64,000 nt of DNA, taken from Luzula sylvatica (Eukaryota > Streptophyta > Magnoliopsida > Poales > Juncaceae). Below the pieces are notes generated by a model that was given only the letters and a program-made list of their open reading frames with translations, was not told the origin of the DNA and made no database searches. The translations under genes and the position numbers were made by a program. The stretch lies in contig OX326957.1 of assembly GCA_946800325.1 (NCBI GenBank), positions 17,854,591-17,918,590 on the forward strand, in the 5' to 3' direction. Positions 1 through 12,623 of this stretch are shown here, piece after piece. How positions within the stretch are numbered: the first letter of the stretch is position 1; every line of letters starts with the position of its first letter.

Positions 1-46
1 TGTAGAGAAGCAGAAAACTCGTAGTTGTAAGAAACTAATATATGAA

Positions 47-77
47 CTAGCAATAGCCCGCGCAATAATTGCGCGGG
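47..77 (-). mobile_element. Helitron 3' terminus (minus strand)
   Basis: On the minus strand a perfect hairpin (CCCGCGCAAT/ATTGCGCGGG arms, 57-77) is followed within 6 nt by CTAG and then T. Helitron 3' ends are known to have a short GC hairpin just before a CTRR end, inserted before T. The element body would extend to the right; I could not fix its 5' TC end. Confidence 0.6.
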
Positions 78-514
78 ACTTCATATTATTTATTGTTTTT
101 TGTATAATTTGTTTAAAGAAAATTTGCACGGGTATATTTAAACTGAATTATATAATCATGATATGTTTGCAAATATATTGATGTTAATAAATGCATTATA
201 ATTAATAAATATTTATGAAATTGGTCTATTACGGATATATACATTATAATTAATAAGGGTTCATGAAATTGACCCATCATTATAAATTCACGCTAAATAA
301 ATAAATTGTAACATGTTGTATTCAAACAAAATTAAATTTCAAAACAAATAATAGAAAACCGTGAACAATACAGATAAAACTGAAATATATATTTAAAATG
401 CCATACATTAACATAAAACAAATATCAATTTTTTTTAAAAAACGTATTTGTAAATTATACCATAAGAAATTAACAATTGAGTAATAATTTCTTACGGAAA
501 TTATATATAGAACC

Positions 515-1046
515 CTATGTTGCACGGATACGGATACGGGTATCGTATCCGATACGATACGGATACGGCGATACGATAATTTTCAAAAAATCACGGATAC
601 GGCTATATAATTATTATTTTAATATATTTATATTATATATAATTAATAAATTAAATAATAATTAATAAACCTTTTTAAATGAAATATCATTAGAATAAAT
701 AAAATTAGACATATAATACAAGTATCATAAAAGTATCCTAAAATGTATTCTAGAAGTATCATAAAACTAATCTAGAAATATCCTAGAAATATCATATATA
801 ATTTAATTAAAAATATTATGGACCAAAATATATAATGGGCCGAAGTATCCTAAATGGAGTATCCCAGCCGTATCCTGCCGTATCCTGCCGTATCTCCTCC
901 GTATCCGAAAAAATAAAATATTAAAATATTCGGATACGCCACGTGGCGTATCCGATACGTATCCGAGCCGTATCGCACCCGTATCCGTATCGGATACGCG
1001 TATCCTCAGGATACTTATGCGTTTTTGAAGTATCCGCGTAACATAG
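515..1046. mobile_element. hAT MITE, family A (532 bp)
   Basis: The left end is CTATGTTGCACGGATAC and the inverted right end is CTATGTTACGCGGATAC. The flanking 8-bp duplication ATAGAACC (507-514 and 1047-1054) is exact, as known for hAT elements. The subterminal regions are dense in GTATCCG/CGGATAC repeats. There is no coding capacity. A second copy of this family, split by a Mutator element, lies at 26279-28551. Confidence 0.85.
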
Positions 1047-1074
1047 ATAGAACCCCAATAACAAAAAAATAACA

Positions 1075-1490
1075 CCTTGATGAGGCCGCAAAAGAGAATG
1101 AAATAGGTTGCTTTGTATGATTGATTGTCTCATTTAACGATTTAATCGACCGTTTAATTGAATTGACACGTCATTCACATTTACTAATATTAACATATTG
1201 TAAATCATTGATGTGTTCATTAAACGTGTCAATCAAAATTTAATCGAGTCAATTAAATTATGTTGATCAATTCATTTTGTCACCTCATCAAGGATATTGT
1301 GATGAGTTTGAGTGAAAATTATAATTTTTACACATCAATTAACATTTACTAATATGAACATATTATAAATTAATTATGTGTTAATTAAACGTGTCAATTA
1401 ACATTTAATTGAGTCAGTTAGAAATGTTAATCAATTCAGTTTGTTACCTCATGAAGTATATTGTGATGAGTTTGGAGGAATATTATTTTT
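1075..1490. repeat. AT-rich MITE with partial tandem copy
   Basis: A block bounded by CCTTGATGAGG (1075-1085) and its inverse CCTCATCAAGG (1283-1293) is followed by a diverged repeat of its right half with a period of about 165 bp, ending near 1490. Related sequence is found at about 11115-11350. No clear target duplication was found, so the superfamily is open. Confidence 0.5.
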
Positions 1491-1619
1491 CTTTTGATAC
1501 ATGGATATATTTTGAGTTGCAATTTGGGTTTGCAATAGGAAAAAACTAAATTTTTTTTGCCACGTGTCAAGTCCTCATCTTTTGTTCAAAATTATGTCTA
1601 TAGAGAGATATCAGGAAAC

Positions 1620-1851
1620 GGGAAGTTCTATGATAGACCCATTTTCTTATCAGGGATTTTTTTTTCAAAAATTATTTTAAGATATTTTAGGTATTTATCA
1701 ATTAATTATACAAAATTTATGTTTTGCATAGCATTAAATGATAAATATACAATTGAATCTTACGAAAAAAATCATTAGTTAACAAATATTCGAAATATTG
1801 TTTTTGAAAATGGGTCTATCATAAGAAAATAGATCTATCATAGAACTCCCC
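1620..1851. mobile_element. Mutator-type MITE, family M, copy 1
   Basis: The 232-bp block has inverted ends GGGAAGTTCTATGATAGA and GGGGAGTTCTATGATAGA. It is flanked by an exact 10-bp direct repeat ATCAGGAAAC (1610-1619 and 1852-1861). A target duplication of 9-10 bp is typical of Mutator-like elements. No long frame belongs to it. Confidence 0.75.
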
Positions 1852-2051
1852 ATCAGGAAACTACTATAGCAGGAATATGCAAAAATTATGAATGTATGAT
1901 GTTTAAAAGGTGTTTCATGAGAACCATATGATTAGATGTATTAAATGAATAAAATATTCTAGATATTGTATTATTTTTTATGAAATTCTATAACTATAAT
2001 ATTTATTTCTTAATCATATTAAAATATTATGATTATATCACATAAATAAAC

Positions 2052-2052
<1 letters not shown>

Positions 2053-2101
<49 letters not shown>
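2053..2101. repeat. (ATT)n microsatellite
   Basis: An uninterrupted ATT repeat of about 16 units. The same trinucleotide continues around the family M MITE at 2139-2281, so that MITE inserted into or beside repeat sequence. Confidence 0.95.
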
Positions 2102-2102
<1 letters not shown>

Positions 2103-2138
2103 CTTAATACATTTTTAATTATGTATTATTATTATTAT

Positions 2139-2281
2139 GGGGAGTTCTATGATAGATCCATTTTCTTATGATAGACCAATTTTCAAAAACAATATTTTCT
2201 ATGATAAATACCTAAAATATCTTAAAATAATTTTTGAAAAAAAAATCCCTGATAAGAAAATGGGTATCATAGAACTTCCCC
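2139..2281. mobile_element. Mutator-type MITE, family M, copy 2 (inverted)
   Basis: The 143-bp block is an inverted and shorter copy of 1620-1851: its reverse complement follows copy 1 from GGGGAAGTTCTATGATA inwards. Flanks are ATTATTATTAT and ATTACTATTAT, a near-duplication in trinucleotide repeat DNA. Confidence 0.7.
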
Positions 2282-2334
2282 ATTACTATTATTATTATTA
2301 TCATCATTAATTTTTAAATACATTTTTAATACAA

Positions 2335-2510
2335 CTAAATTTTTTTCAATACAACTAAATTTTAGAGAATATTATTTTTTTAATAGAACAAATTTTTAGA
2401 GAATATTATTTCTGTAATACATATAATCTTTAGAGAATATTATTTTTTTAATAACACTAATTTTTAGAGAATATTATTTTTCTATACAACTAAATTTTAA
2501 TACCATTAAT
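2335..2510. repeat. Imperfect tandem repeat, about 45-50 bp unit
   Basis: Four to five units share the core TTTTAGAGAATATTATTT, joined by variable AT-rich linkers. It has no coding potential. Confidence 0.6.
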
Positions 2511-3215
2511 AAAATTAAATATGAACATTTAACAAGATTAGCTATAAAAAAATAAAATATATAACACAATATATATTTTTTATTGTAATTGCATAATCAT
2601 TGTTAGTTTTCAAAAATCCAATATTAGGTAAGTTTTCAAACCCAAGAATATAAGCTAGTTAGTTTAGTTTTTCAAGTTTTCATAATCCAAAACTTTGGAT
2701 TCCGTATCATGATCAAACACCTATTAGTTTTGTGAGTTTTGATCATGAAAATTTGTAAAACTTTCTGACTCAAAACTTCACCAACAAACAAACACATTAA
2801 TAGTTTTGAAATTTGGCAAAATAACATTAAACAACAATTCAACTTTTCAAAAGTCGAAACTCTTAATTCCTTAACATTTAACACTCACCAATCCCATTCA
2901 TTATTTATTAAAGTCTTGGACTTTTGTAAAGTCGACCAAAAAGAATATGACATGATGTTTTAATGACCATTAATTAGTAATTGGTATTGTTCTATTAATC
3001 AAACTAAAATAAATATTGCATTCCAATTGTTTTAATCAATTTTTTTTGTGAAATAGTATTCTTTTGGTAAGTTTTACAAAAATATTATTTATACAAATGA
3101 TGTTTTAATAGTATGAAAATAGATTTTGTTGAAATAAATATAAAAATATTGTTAATACTAATTGTATGCAAAAAACCTGTTCAATAATCTTCTAATTCAT
3201 TCATACTATAGATAG
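2511..3215. other. AT-rich spacer without recognised genes
   Basis: Only short frames with low-complexity composition are present. I see no conserved motif, no terminal repeats and no RNA gene. Confidence 0.5.
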
Positions 3216-3540
3216 AGCTGGAAAAATATGGCATTATCCGAGAAAACGATCCGACCCGTTCGAATTCGAACTTGACCTGAATCGAAATATGTTGAAAAGT
3301 CAACGATCGAAACCGAATGACCACAATCTGAAATGGAATTGAAACCGAATGATCCGTATTCCAAATGAAATCGAAACCGAATGTCCCGAATCCGAAATGA
3401 AACTGAAACCGAATGATCGAAAACCCGAACGATCCGAAATCCGAACTAACCCGAACCCGAATACTCCAAACTTACAATCCGAATGACTCGAAACTCACGA
3501 TTCGAATGATCCGAAATTCACAAACCAAATGATATTAAAA
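3215..3540. repeat. Degenerate ACCGAATGATCCGAA-type repeat
   Basis: Short, irregular repeats of the type GAAACCGAATGATCCGAA run for about 300 bp. Such arrays are common near the ends of hAT MITEs, but I could not find paired terminal repeats or a target duplication here. Partial MITE sequence related to the TPS1 intron 6 element follows at about 3600-3770. Confidence 0.5.
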
Positions 3541-3770
3541 TTCTGATCAAATATTTATTTATATGTGTTAATAGTTTTATAAAAATAACAAAATCAATAT
3601 AGTAACTAATGGAGTAATTAATGGGATTCGGATGTACTTTAATTATATATTAATTAATCATTAATTAAATATCTTTATGTTAATTATCGTGTTAATTAAT
3701 TATTAATTGATGATATAGAGAATGTTGCGGAGAATTCGAGAGATATCATATAGGGCCTCTGTTTATTATG

Positions 3771-6249
3771 TAACATGAGAATGTCACAAAAAACCCGACT
3801 TTATAATACAGTTTTTTTAGGGTTAGTCTTGTGAGATCCATTCAGGTTAAAACCTGATTAAATACAAATCTCAAGGCATCTAGATAATGTTAACATATCT
3901 CACATAAAATAAGTAACTAAATAGTTTGCTTCAAAAAGAATACTTGTTTACATTATTAGAATTAGAATAGTGATAAACAGTGCTTCCTGCCTAGAATGCT
4001 GTGCACCAGCCTGGGCTACCCAAAATGAGACCTTATGTGACACCACCACATTGAGATTATTGTATAGTTTTTACACGACTCGTATAAATTATACAACACA
4101 AGAAAGAATATGAATGGGTGCACAAAAAGAAATCCAAACCATTTTGTAGTGTGCTTCGAAAAAAAATACAATGTAAGTTTATGTTATTAATACCGATGCA
4201 ACTTGGTAGAAAACATATTTACAAATTATTACTGTCGTCCTATGTTTCATGTTTTCATTGGCCAACTTTAAAATTGCATTTTCGTTTGAAAAATATTCTA
4301 AAAGAAATCCTAACCTTTTCAGAAATTTTGAACAAAACTCCTTGTTGTTTGAATATTGACAAACCCCTTTCTAAACAAGATTTTATTTTCATTACCTTCC
4401 TATAAAAATGTTAGATCTAATATTAAATAATGTTAATTTTTTTATCAAAATACCATAATTTATAGGCAAGAGAGAGGGATTCCTATTGATAGTACTTTTC
4501 ATCTTGTAAAGGATCCATGCAATTTTGCAGGAAAATTATCCCTTTATTAATTATTACAAGTCTTTAATTATATAAAAACTCTGATGCAACACGCGTTCGA
4601 ACAAATGAATATTCGACCTCTCGAACACGTAATATTAAATATCGAAGCTAAAAATCATTATTTTCTTTTAACCATGCGTTTGAAAGCATGATATAGTAGT
4701 TCATATAGGGGTGTAAACCGTTCGGATATTATCCGAATTGAATCCGACTAAATATTCAGATTCGAATAAAATTATTCGGATCCGGTATTAATATATTATC
4801 ACGATCCAGATGCTATCCGGATCCGAATAACGATACATAAAAAAATAAAAATAATATTATCCGAATAACAATAAATTATTTTACATTAAAATAATTATGA
4901 TTTCATGGACCTAATAAAAATTCATATTCACATAACTGATGATCTATGAACCAATTTCATTTACAAAAATGCATGAAATATATTTTTCAAATAATTTTAA
5001 ATCCCAAAATTATTTTTCTGTTCTCCAAAACTTTTTCTCTCCTTTTTTATTTTTATTTTTATTTTTATTTTTCAAGGTGTTGTTTAGTTTTTAAAAGTAT
5101 CCCGCTTAACATGGAAAAAAGAACAATTTATAGGAAACAAGAGGGCAATATCTTTGAATGGGCCAAAATAGAATAAACGACCATTGGGTAAATCATTGAC
5201 TTGTTTCCCTTCTAGCAAAATGGCCGAATTTGCCCTTTCTTTAAGTATACTATAGGGCTTGTGAAGCCCATAAGAGGTTAATTTTGTGTACAAAATATTT
5301 TCTTTAGAGATTCATCCAAAATTGGCCATCTCCACAAACTTAAAATAATGGAGGCTTTTAACAAGGACAAATAAGATATTTTTAAAGAAACATCGAGTAA
5401 CTCAATTCCCGCCATCTATTATTTTTGAGGACTTCGAAATCTGAAACTTTTTCAAAGAAATTGTTTTTTGGGTTCTATCAGTGGTCACAAAATTTCTAGT
5501 GATTGATATGAACTACTTTTACCTAATAAATTTATCGGACACTAAAATTTTCTGGTTATACATGTTCAATCAAATTCAAGAATTACTAGATGATTCTTGA
5601 ATTTGGATCCTTCTTAAACCTACATAGGTGCCAAATATTTTGTGGAGAAGCAAATCAAAACTACAAATATTCTGGATTTTTTATTTTATTTCCAACTTTA
5701 TTTTTTTTTCCGAGTTTACGAAAATAACACCGAGTTGAGTTAATTTGTTAGAATAAAGTTATGCCTTTCTGGTCATAGATTCAATTTTCATTTAGATCAA
5801 TAATAATGGATGAAGAACAAATAACGTTCGCTATTTAATTTAAAAAACAAAAAAACACACAAACAGAAAAAATGGTTTTTTTATGATAGAAACTTAGAAT
5901 GTTATTTCTGTTGAATTTGGAACAGTTGTCTATGTCCCTATTTGAAAAATTATGCAAAAAATTAATAATCCATACCGGTATTGTGATTTGTGAAGTATAT
6001 AACAATTAACACTCTAATTAATTGGTTGAAAATTATAACGTAAAAGTAGTTTATAATATTTCTAAACATATTATTCCATGTTAATGTGATAAAAAATTGC
6101 AAAATTATTTAATCTCAGTTCTCCACATATATGAAGAGGAAATTAAGAGTGGTTAGAAAACTCTTGTGCCATTCACCACATAAAAAAAGGAACTAATCAG
6201 AATAGGATCCATGATTTTCCTCTGGACCCAGTACCTCGAGATTTTGGCT
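3771..6249. other. TPS1 upstream region, no recognised gene
   Basis: This AT-rich stretch has several short frames but none resembles a known protein. At 4707-4850 there is a hAT-like left end (TAGGGGTGTAAACCGTTCGG, then CGGAT-rich sequence) without a matching right end. A (TTTTA)n tract lies at about 5045-5072. The last kilobase should contain the TPS1 promoter; apart from the TATA box I assign no site. Confidence 0.45.
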
Positions 6250-6258
6250 TATAAATAA
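6250..6258 (+). promoter_or_regulatory. TATA box of TPS1
   Basis: The sequence TATAAATAA lies about 145 nt upstream of the TPS1 start codon. No ATG between it and 6401 opens a competing long frame. Transcription would be expected to start near 6280-6290, giving a leader of about 110-120 nt. Confidence 0.6.
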
Positions 6259-6400
6259 GGTTCATTCAATACTCAAGTGCATCACAATTCACAACACAAA
6301 CTTGGATCTAGTGATCAAGGTTTTACAAAGCAAAACCCTCAATCCTAGATCAAGAATTTCCCTATACACAAAGACATTTTTTTTCTAAACAAAACAATTC

Positions 6401-8930
6401 ATGGCCATGGCAACATGCTTTGGGCAATCAGTTTGGCGTCCACGTCCACGGGAACGTAGTGTTAGATGCTCAGTAATACAAGAGCCATCGAGACGATCTG
6501 CAAATTATCAACCAAACTCATGGGATTATGATTTACTTGTCTCCTTGAAGACTGATCATTTGGTAATTAATGACTTGGTGTTCATATGTTTAATTGTATA
6601 TATATATTTTTTGAAAATAATTGTATATTACAAGAAACTTACAATTCATACATTTAATACGAATTGTGAATGCAGAACGAATTACGTGCTACACAACATG
6701 AGACTTTAAAGGATGAAGTGAAACAAATGGTTTACAAAGAGTCTGAGCCTGTGAAAAAGCTTCAGCTAGTCGATGCGTTGCAGAGACTCGGAGTTGCATA
6801 TCATTTCGGGGGAGAAATCAAGGAAATACTTAGTTCATTATCCAAAAAGGAGAGTGTTTTTAGAGAAGATATTTCTTCTATGGCTTTGCTCTTTAGATTA
6901 TTAAGAGAGAATGGCTTTCCTATAACCCAAGGTATCTTATCCTTGCTCATATTTGAAGAAGTTATATATAATTGTTTGAGCATTTCTCATTTTCAATGTA
7001 ACTAGATATTTTGAGTAGCTTCTTGGACAACAAAGGAAAATTTCATCCAAGCCTACAGAATGATACAGAAGGGCTTCTATCCCTCTACGAGGCCTCATTC
7101 CTTGCATTCGAAGGAGAGGAAATATTGGATAAAGGTAGGGTGTTTTCTACAAAACACTTGAATGAACTCATCCCAAAGATGGAACCCTACCTAAAGGAGA
7201 AAGTGGCGCACACTTTGGAGCTTCCTTTGCACTGGAGAGCTCCAAGACTGGAGGCAAGATGGTCCATTGACCAATATGAAAGAGATGAGAAATTGGAACC
7301 TTTGATCATACAATTGGCTAAACTTGACTTTGACAGGGTTCAAACTGTCAACCAAGGCGAAATCCGCAGGATGTCAAGGTACTTAAATTTGATCAATTTA
7401 TGTTCCTTTATAATAATTTCTTGATCTTATCATGTCTTACAAATTCAGGTGGTGGAAGGATGTTGCATTAGGGGAGAAACTGACATTCGCGAGAGACCGT
7501 TTGATCGAGTGCTTCTTCTACGCAACCGGAATTGTGTTCGAGCCTCATTTGAGCTCATGCCGGCAGATTCTTACCAAAGTCTTTGCTCTAATTGTGCACT
7601 TGGATGATGTATATGATATCTATGGAACCTTAGATGAACTTGTGCTTTTCACTGATGCCATGGGAAAGTTAGTACAATTTCAAACCTATTTGTTTTCACA
7701 GATATAGATGTAGTGTTTTTACATGTGTTTATTTTAGTAAATTTTTGTATGTCATGTAGGTGGAGCCTTGATGCAATGCAAGAACTTCCAGAGTACATGA
7801 GACCAATTTATGTAACAATTTTGGACACAACAAATGAATGGGCACAACAAGTTCTCAAAGAAGAGGGTTGGGATTCTCTCCCTTGGCTCAAGACAGCAGT
7901 ATGTGTCTTAATTTAATATAATACATCATTTTAGTTTACAAATAAACCGTTTATGGCTTCTAACATTCCATTTTGTTTGAATGGTTTTAGTGGCATGATT
8001 TATGCAAGGCATTCTTAAAAGAAGCAAAATGGCACTATGGAGCAACTATACCATCTCTGAATGATTACTTGGAGAATGGATGGATGTCTTCTTCAGGGCC
8101 TCTAATGTTACATCATGCATTCACATTGATGGGAGAGAAGGAATTTGCACAAGCTCTTTCAAAGCAAGAGAAATACCCTAGCCTTGTTAGATCTTGTTCT
8201 ATGATCTTTAGGCTTTGCAATGACTCCGCTACTCACTCGGTAATTAAAATAAATATTCCATTTCTTACATTTTCAATTTGGATAATTATACCGTACCCTC
8301 CTCATTTCCCCACCAAATTTTCTATATCACCAATTAACTATTAATTGGTGATTAATTAGTATGATCATTAACATAATTACATTCGATTAACAGTTAATTG
8401 ATATTAATTAAGAATTGTTAATGTATATGTATTTTAATTATATATTAATTAATTGTTAATCGGATATATTTTTGTTAATAATCATGCTAATTAATCACCA
8501 ATTAGGAATATAGAGGATGTTGTGGGGAAGTATGGGGGTACAATATATGGCCTCTTTCAATTTATCAATCATTTACATAAACTCAATTATTGATATGAAA
8601 ATGTAGGCGGAGATCGAGAGAGGTGATGCGCCATCATCGATAGCATGCTTCATGCGTGAGAATGGTGTGAAAGAGCACGAAGCACGCTTAGCTATGCATG
8701 AGGTTACCATAGACACATGGAAGAAGATAAACATGGATGCCCTTGGAGATCATCCTTTCCCTCGTTCATTTGCGAATGCCTCCATGAATCTCGCTCGCAT
8801 TTCACACTGCATATACCAGGGTGGTGATGGACTTGGTGCACCGGATGAAGAGAAGAAGAAGTTAATCAAGAAGCTTTTCTTGGAACCGGCTATACATCTT
8901 GATGTGAAAGAGTTTGCGAAGAGCTTATAA
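6401..8930 (+). CDS. TPS1: terpene synthase, TPS-b type, 7 exons, apparently intact
   Basis: Terpene synthases of this class ionise a prenyl diphosphate (GPP or FPP) with divalent metal and cyclise or rearrange it. Exons read from splice sites: 6401-6562, 6676-6931, 7006-7378, 7449-7667, 7760-7898, 7991-8239, 8607-8930. Every intron is GT-AG and the joined frame has no stop (573 aa). Seen in the product: RRx8W at about residues 31-41 ([11 protein letters not shown]), RDR at 279-281, DDVYD at 316-320, and NSE/DTE as NDSATHSAE at 460-468. RRx8W marks the TPS-b monoterpene clade. The N-terminus before RR is only 30 residues, basic and Ser/Arg-containing, so it may be a short plastid transit peptide. 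The start is the first ATG after a TATA box and a UTR of about 120 nt. Intron 6 holds a MITE. The substrate and product cannot be predicted from sequence; a sesquiterpene or hemiterpene product remains possible. Confidence 0.93.
8294..8540. mobile_element. MITE inside TPS1 intron 6
   Basis: A 247-bp AT-rich block has imperfect terminal inverted repeats of about 45 bp. The left end starts TACCCTCCTCATTTCCCCAC and the inverted right end starts TACCCCCATACTTCCCCAC. It explains why intron 6 (367 nt) is longer than the other six introns. Related copies lie at about 3600-3770 (partial) and 24458-24902. The ends are TA, which would fit a TA target duplication (Stowaway-like), but the superfamily is not certain. 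Confidence 0.65.
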
Positions 8931-9098
8931 TTGATTAAAATCTTGGTCTAATTCATACATCTGTGAAAAACTATCTATATTAACTGAATGAAATAGATTT
9001 ATAGCCTTGTTAAGATATTATGGAAATCCAAATTATTGCATCCTCATAACTTACAAGAAGAAGAAAATTTCCCTAGGAGTTTTGATAACAGCAAATTC

Positions 9099-9420
9099 AA
9101 AGTTTTTTTTTTTTTGAAGGTAGTAGACATACAAATTTCATTGAACGTAGAACTCCGAATTACAAGTTCAATACAAAAACGAAAATAAAAAAGAAAAACT
9201 TCACACCACTAATAAAGAAAGAAAGAAGAATCAACCCTAAGAGTTTTGTCATCCAAAAGACGACCGCGAAAGGGTCCACAAGAGTAACCAACCTATACGT
9301 TCGAGATCCACACGAGACATGGTGTCGTCACTTCGCCGTACAAAAGAAGATAAGAGAGAGCAATATCAAACGTCAATAAAACTTCGTCGATATTGTTGCA
9401 TTTTCAAAAAAATATTGTTG
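9099..9420 (-). mobile_element. LINE-like 3' tail (minus strand)
   Basis: A T-run (about 9102-9115) is followed by GAAGG. On the minus strand this is a 3' untranslated region ending in CTTC and poly(A), like the LINE end at 34085-34350. The left (5') limit is uncertain and no target duplication was found, so the extent is approximate. Confidence 0.45.
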
Positions 9421-10018
9421 CATTTTCCAACTTAGGTGAGTCGGAGGGGCAGGGACAGGGAGGAAGGAGATTCCAACTTAGGCGAGTCGGAGGGGTAGAA
9501 AATAAATAACAAGGTGGGGGCAGGGACATCGGAGGGAGGGTGGTCAGGCAAGGGTATCTGAGGGGAGCGGGTCGAGGCAGGGGGAATTGGAGGAAGGAGA
9601 TTCCAACTTAGGTGAGTCGGAGATTGAGTTGGGGTCAAGGCACGGGGTCGCATAAGAGAGACCGAGACGACATTCGAGGAGAAAGGTTGGCCGCGTCACT
9701 TTGCTCAGATCTGAATTTGGTCGATCTGAACTTGGACTTGAGAGGAGGTCGCCATTTTCAGAAGAAGGAGATCGACGAAGTTGTTGTTCAAGAGGTGGAC
9801 GTTAACATTTCTGATCTGAAATTTCCGATATGAAAGAGAGAGAGAGAGAGAGCAAGTCGTCGTCTTAGGAGTTGTTGGTGAATCGTTGGAGGAGAGGATG
9901 GAAGTATCGCCACGTAGTTGTGAGGTGGAGGCGCCGCTGGGGTTTGCCTCCTCCCGGATCTGAATTTTTTTTTCTCCCTTGTTTGTTGTCGTAGAGAGAG
10001 ATATTATTAGGGATTATA
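9421..10018. other. GC-richer island with about 130-bp direct repeats
   Basis: The phrase CCAACTTAGGYGAGTCGGAG recurs near 9428, 9474 and 9604, inside units of about 130 bp that share GGAAGGAGATT. Beyond 9610 the DNA is purine-rich and could be read as a small frame (9612-9833), but no domain is recognisable. It could be a leader or first-exon fragment of an unknown gene. It stands out from its AT-rich surroundings. Confidence 0.4.
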
Positions 10019-10042
10019 TATTCAGCCTTTAAAACTCATTAC

Positions 10043-11092
10043 CATAATTACCGTAGTTCTGAAAGTCGGAATCGGAATCGGAATCGTCCGATGGCCGAAG
10101 AATAATAGTCGGCCGAGTTGGATCGGAATCGTCCGAGTCGGATCGGAAAGTCGGATTTTATGAAAATGTTGTCTTATTAATTTAAAAAAATTTAAAAAAA
10201 TTAAAAAAAATAACACAAATGCAACTTACATTATATTATATATAGGGGTAAAAATATACATCATAAAATAAACTAGTGTCAAAAACTATAACACGCTGGT
10301 TGCATGACCTCGTCATTATCATTTTGATAACGAAGAGGATATAAATGACGTAGGTCGGTGAATTCAAAAAAATCATTTAACATTGAGCCGAGTGATGAAT
10401 TGTTTTGTTGTTGTTGATTATCCGAAACTAAATTATATGTGTCTGAATAATAATTTTGTGTCGTGTTTGAACTTTCACTTTCTTCTATTTATTTATGCTT
10501 GGAACCATCTTAAAAATTAAAATATCATATTTATTCTTTTAAAATTAAAAATATGATATTTACCATCTTAAAAATGTTAGCATCGTAATAATTATTAATA
10601 AAATCAAGTCAAGATAATTCTAATATAAATTCAGCTTTAATATTTATTATAACAAATTGACATAAAATAGTAGAAAAATTCTTTTATTGCTTACATAAAT
10701 AAATTTTATTTTTTCTTTCAACTATGCTCCAAGAAAATATTGCTATAAGTAACTTTATAATTCACAGGTATTATAATGACTTTATATCTGTGTATGGCAT
10801 AAAGCATTAACTCTCAAATATCCAACGTGAAAAAAAACACCCTATTAATAACTCTAGCTTTTCCCTATTAAACCTATTACTCCTACAAGACCTAAAGAGT
10901 CAACAAAGTAATAAGTGTTCCCTAGTCTATTATCTTCTCCCATCATCTGATTTGCTTCTCCATCACTCAAACTCGCAAAATAAAAAAAAAATGGCAGGAT
11001 CGGTGAAATCCCATCGGAATCGGATCGACCGCCGCCGACTCCGGCTCGAGTCGGCCGACTCCAAGACCGAGTCGCTGATCCTGCGAACCATG
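10043..11092. mobile_element. hAT non-autonomous element, family B (1050 bp)
   Basis: The exact 8-bp duplication CTCATTAC flanks the block (10035-10042 and 11093-11100). The ends read CAT...GTTCTG and, inverted, CATGGTTCG. They lead into arrays of GTCGG/ATCGG and GACTCGG, as in the element at 36856-37843. It contains no transposase frame. Confidence 0.75.
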
Positions 11093-11114
11093 CTCATTAC
11101 ATCATCCTTGATAA

Positions 11115-11350
11115 GGTGGAAAGAAGGGATTAAATGGATTGATTAGTATCATTAATTGATTTAATTAGCGATTTAGTTAAGTTTTTCATTTAATTGATAC
11201 GTCAATTAATATGTACTAATATTAATATATTAAAATTATTAACGTGTCAATTAAACATGTGAATTAACAATAAATTATGTCAGTTGATAATACTAATCAA
11301 TTTATTTAATTCTTTTTTGCCATCTCATCAATGATGCTGGAATGAGTTCG
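11115..11350. repeat. AT-rich MITE related to 1075-1490
   Basis: The sequence shares the GTGTCAATTAA and TACTAATATTAA segments and CATCTCATCAATGATG end wording with the block at 1075-1490. The ends are diverged. Confidence 0.45.
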
Positions 11351-11618
11351 AGGGACCAAATATATTTTCCATTATTATTATTATTGCAAATTCATACTTT
11401 TTAACTGTTGCCTCTTCTATATTATAACATTATATTATAAAAGTTTGAGTGAGTTAAGTTATCAAATGTCAGTAAATTATTGAAACAAAATTTACTATTA
11501 TTTTTGTTTCAATGTTTAGAGTGAAATTTATAGTTCCGCTTTCAAGCTTGTATGTATCTGTTATACAAGGATAAATATATTATGTTTCCGTGAACACAAA
11601 AAACATCCTTGATTCCTA

Positions 11619-11729
11619 AATCGAGGAGAGTTAATTGGATTGATTAATTTTTTTTAAGTGCATCAATCCAATTAAGCATTGATTCGATTGCTAATCAATC
11701 CAATTAATTTTCATTAATCCTTCTCGATT
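11619..11729. mobile_element. Short MITE (111 bp)
   Basis: The inverted ends are AATCGAGGAGAGTTAATTGG and AATCGAGAAGGATTAATG, with the inner parts both reaching TTAATTGGATTGATTA. No target duplication was fixed. Confidence 0.5.
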
Positions 11730-11939
11730 GACGTATCAATTCAATTTTTTGTGTGTGTTTGAGAGACGTCATATATAATCCTATTATACAACGCAATGTA
11801 CAAATCTATATCTAGATACTTACATCATTCTAGCATCACGTATAGTACATTTTGCTCACTTTTATCCTATCATAAACAAATATGTTGGGCTATCTATAAC
11901 ATTTTTTACATTTTTTTTGCCCACTACTTGTTTCAACGG

Positions 11940-12562
11940 AACTTGTTCTGGATTTCGAAATTGTAATTTGAATTGAGGATTGAATTGAAGTTTTGATTTG
12001 AGATTGAACTAAGGGAGATTTAAACTAAGTTCAAGGCAGTAATTAAAAGTAAGAGATCAAGTAAAAACACCAACAAAGATTTGATTCAAGAACTAAAGAT
12101 TCATTAAACCGAAAATTCTTTACACAAATCCAATTCGAATTTAAACTACAAGAATTACAAGAAAGGAAAGAAAACACCTAGAGAGATGAAGTGAGCTCCG
12201 AGTCTCGTCTTGGATGCCTTCCTTGTTGTTTTGAGACGCTAGTGAGCTAGACAACGCGCACAACACGTTCCTTTCGTACCAATCCACCCGCCAATAGAAG
12301 AGAGCTTCGTACCGGTTGAGTGAACTCGAGATTTGCAAGAAGTCCAATTGGAAGAAAGCTCCCGAGTGGAATAGAGTAAGCTTGACTCCTTGCTTGCGCG
12401 GATTCGGATGAAGAAAGCTCCACCTTAATCCTCGCAACTCGATCTTCGTCGAAGTGTAAACCAATTCACCGAATGAAGTGAGCTTCTATTTGGTGATCGA
12501 TTTTAGAGAATTATCGTTCGTATTTGCAATTCTTGCGTGTTCTTGAAGGTTCTTGGACTTGC

Positions 12563-12623
<61 letters not shown>

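Noticed and set aside
57..77. GC hairpin read as a bacterial-type terminator
   Set aside because: The host is a plant, and the hairpin is followed by CTAG and T, which fits a Helitron end.
1557..1778. 73-codon frame starting near 1557
   Set aside because: Most of it is inside the Mutator-type MITE at 1620-1851, and it has no recognisable domain.
4118..4405. 95-codon frame upstream of TPS1
   Set aside because: It has AT-driven composition (Lys/Phe/Leu), no motif and no promoter or splice context.
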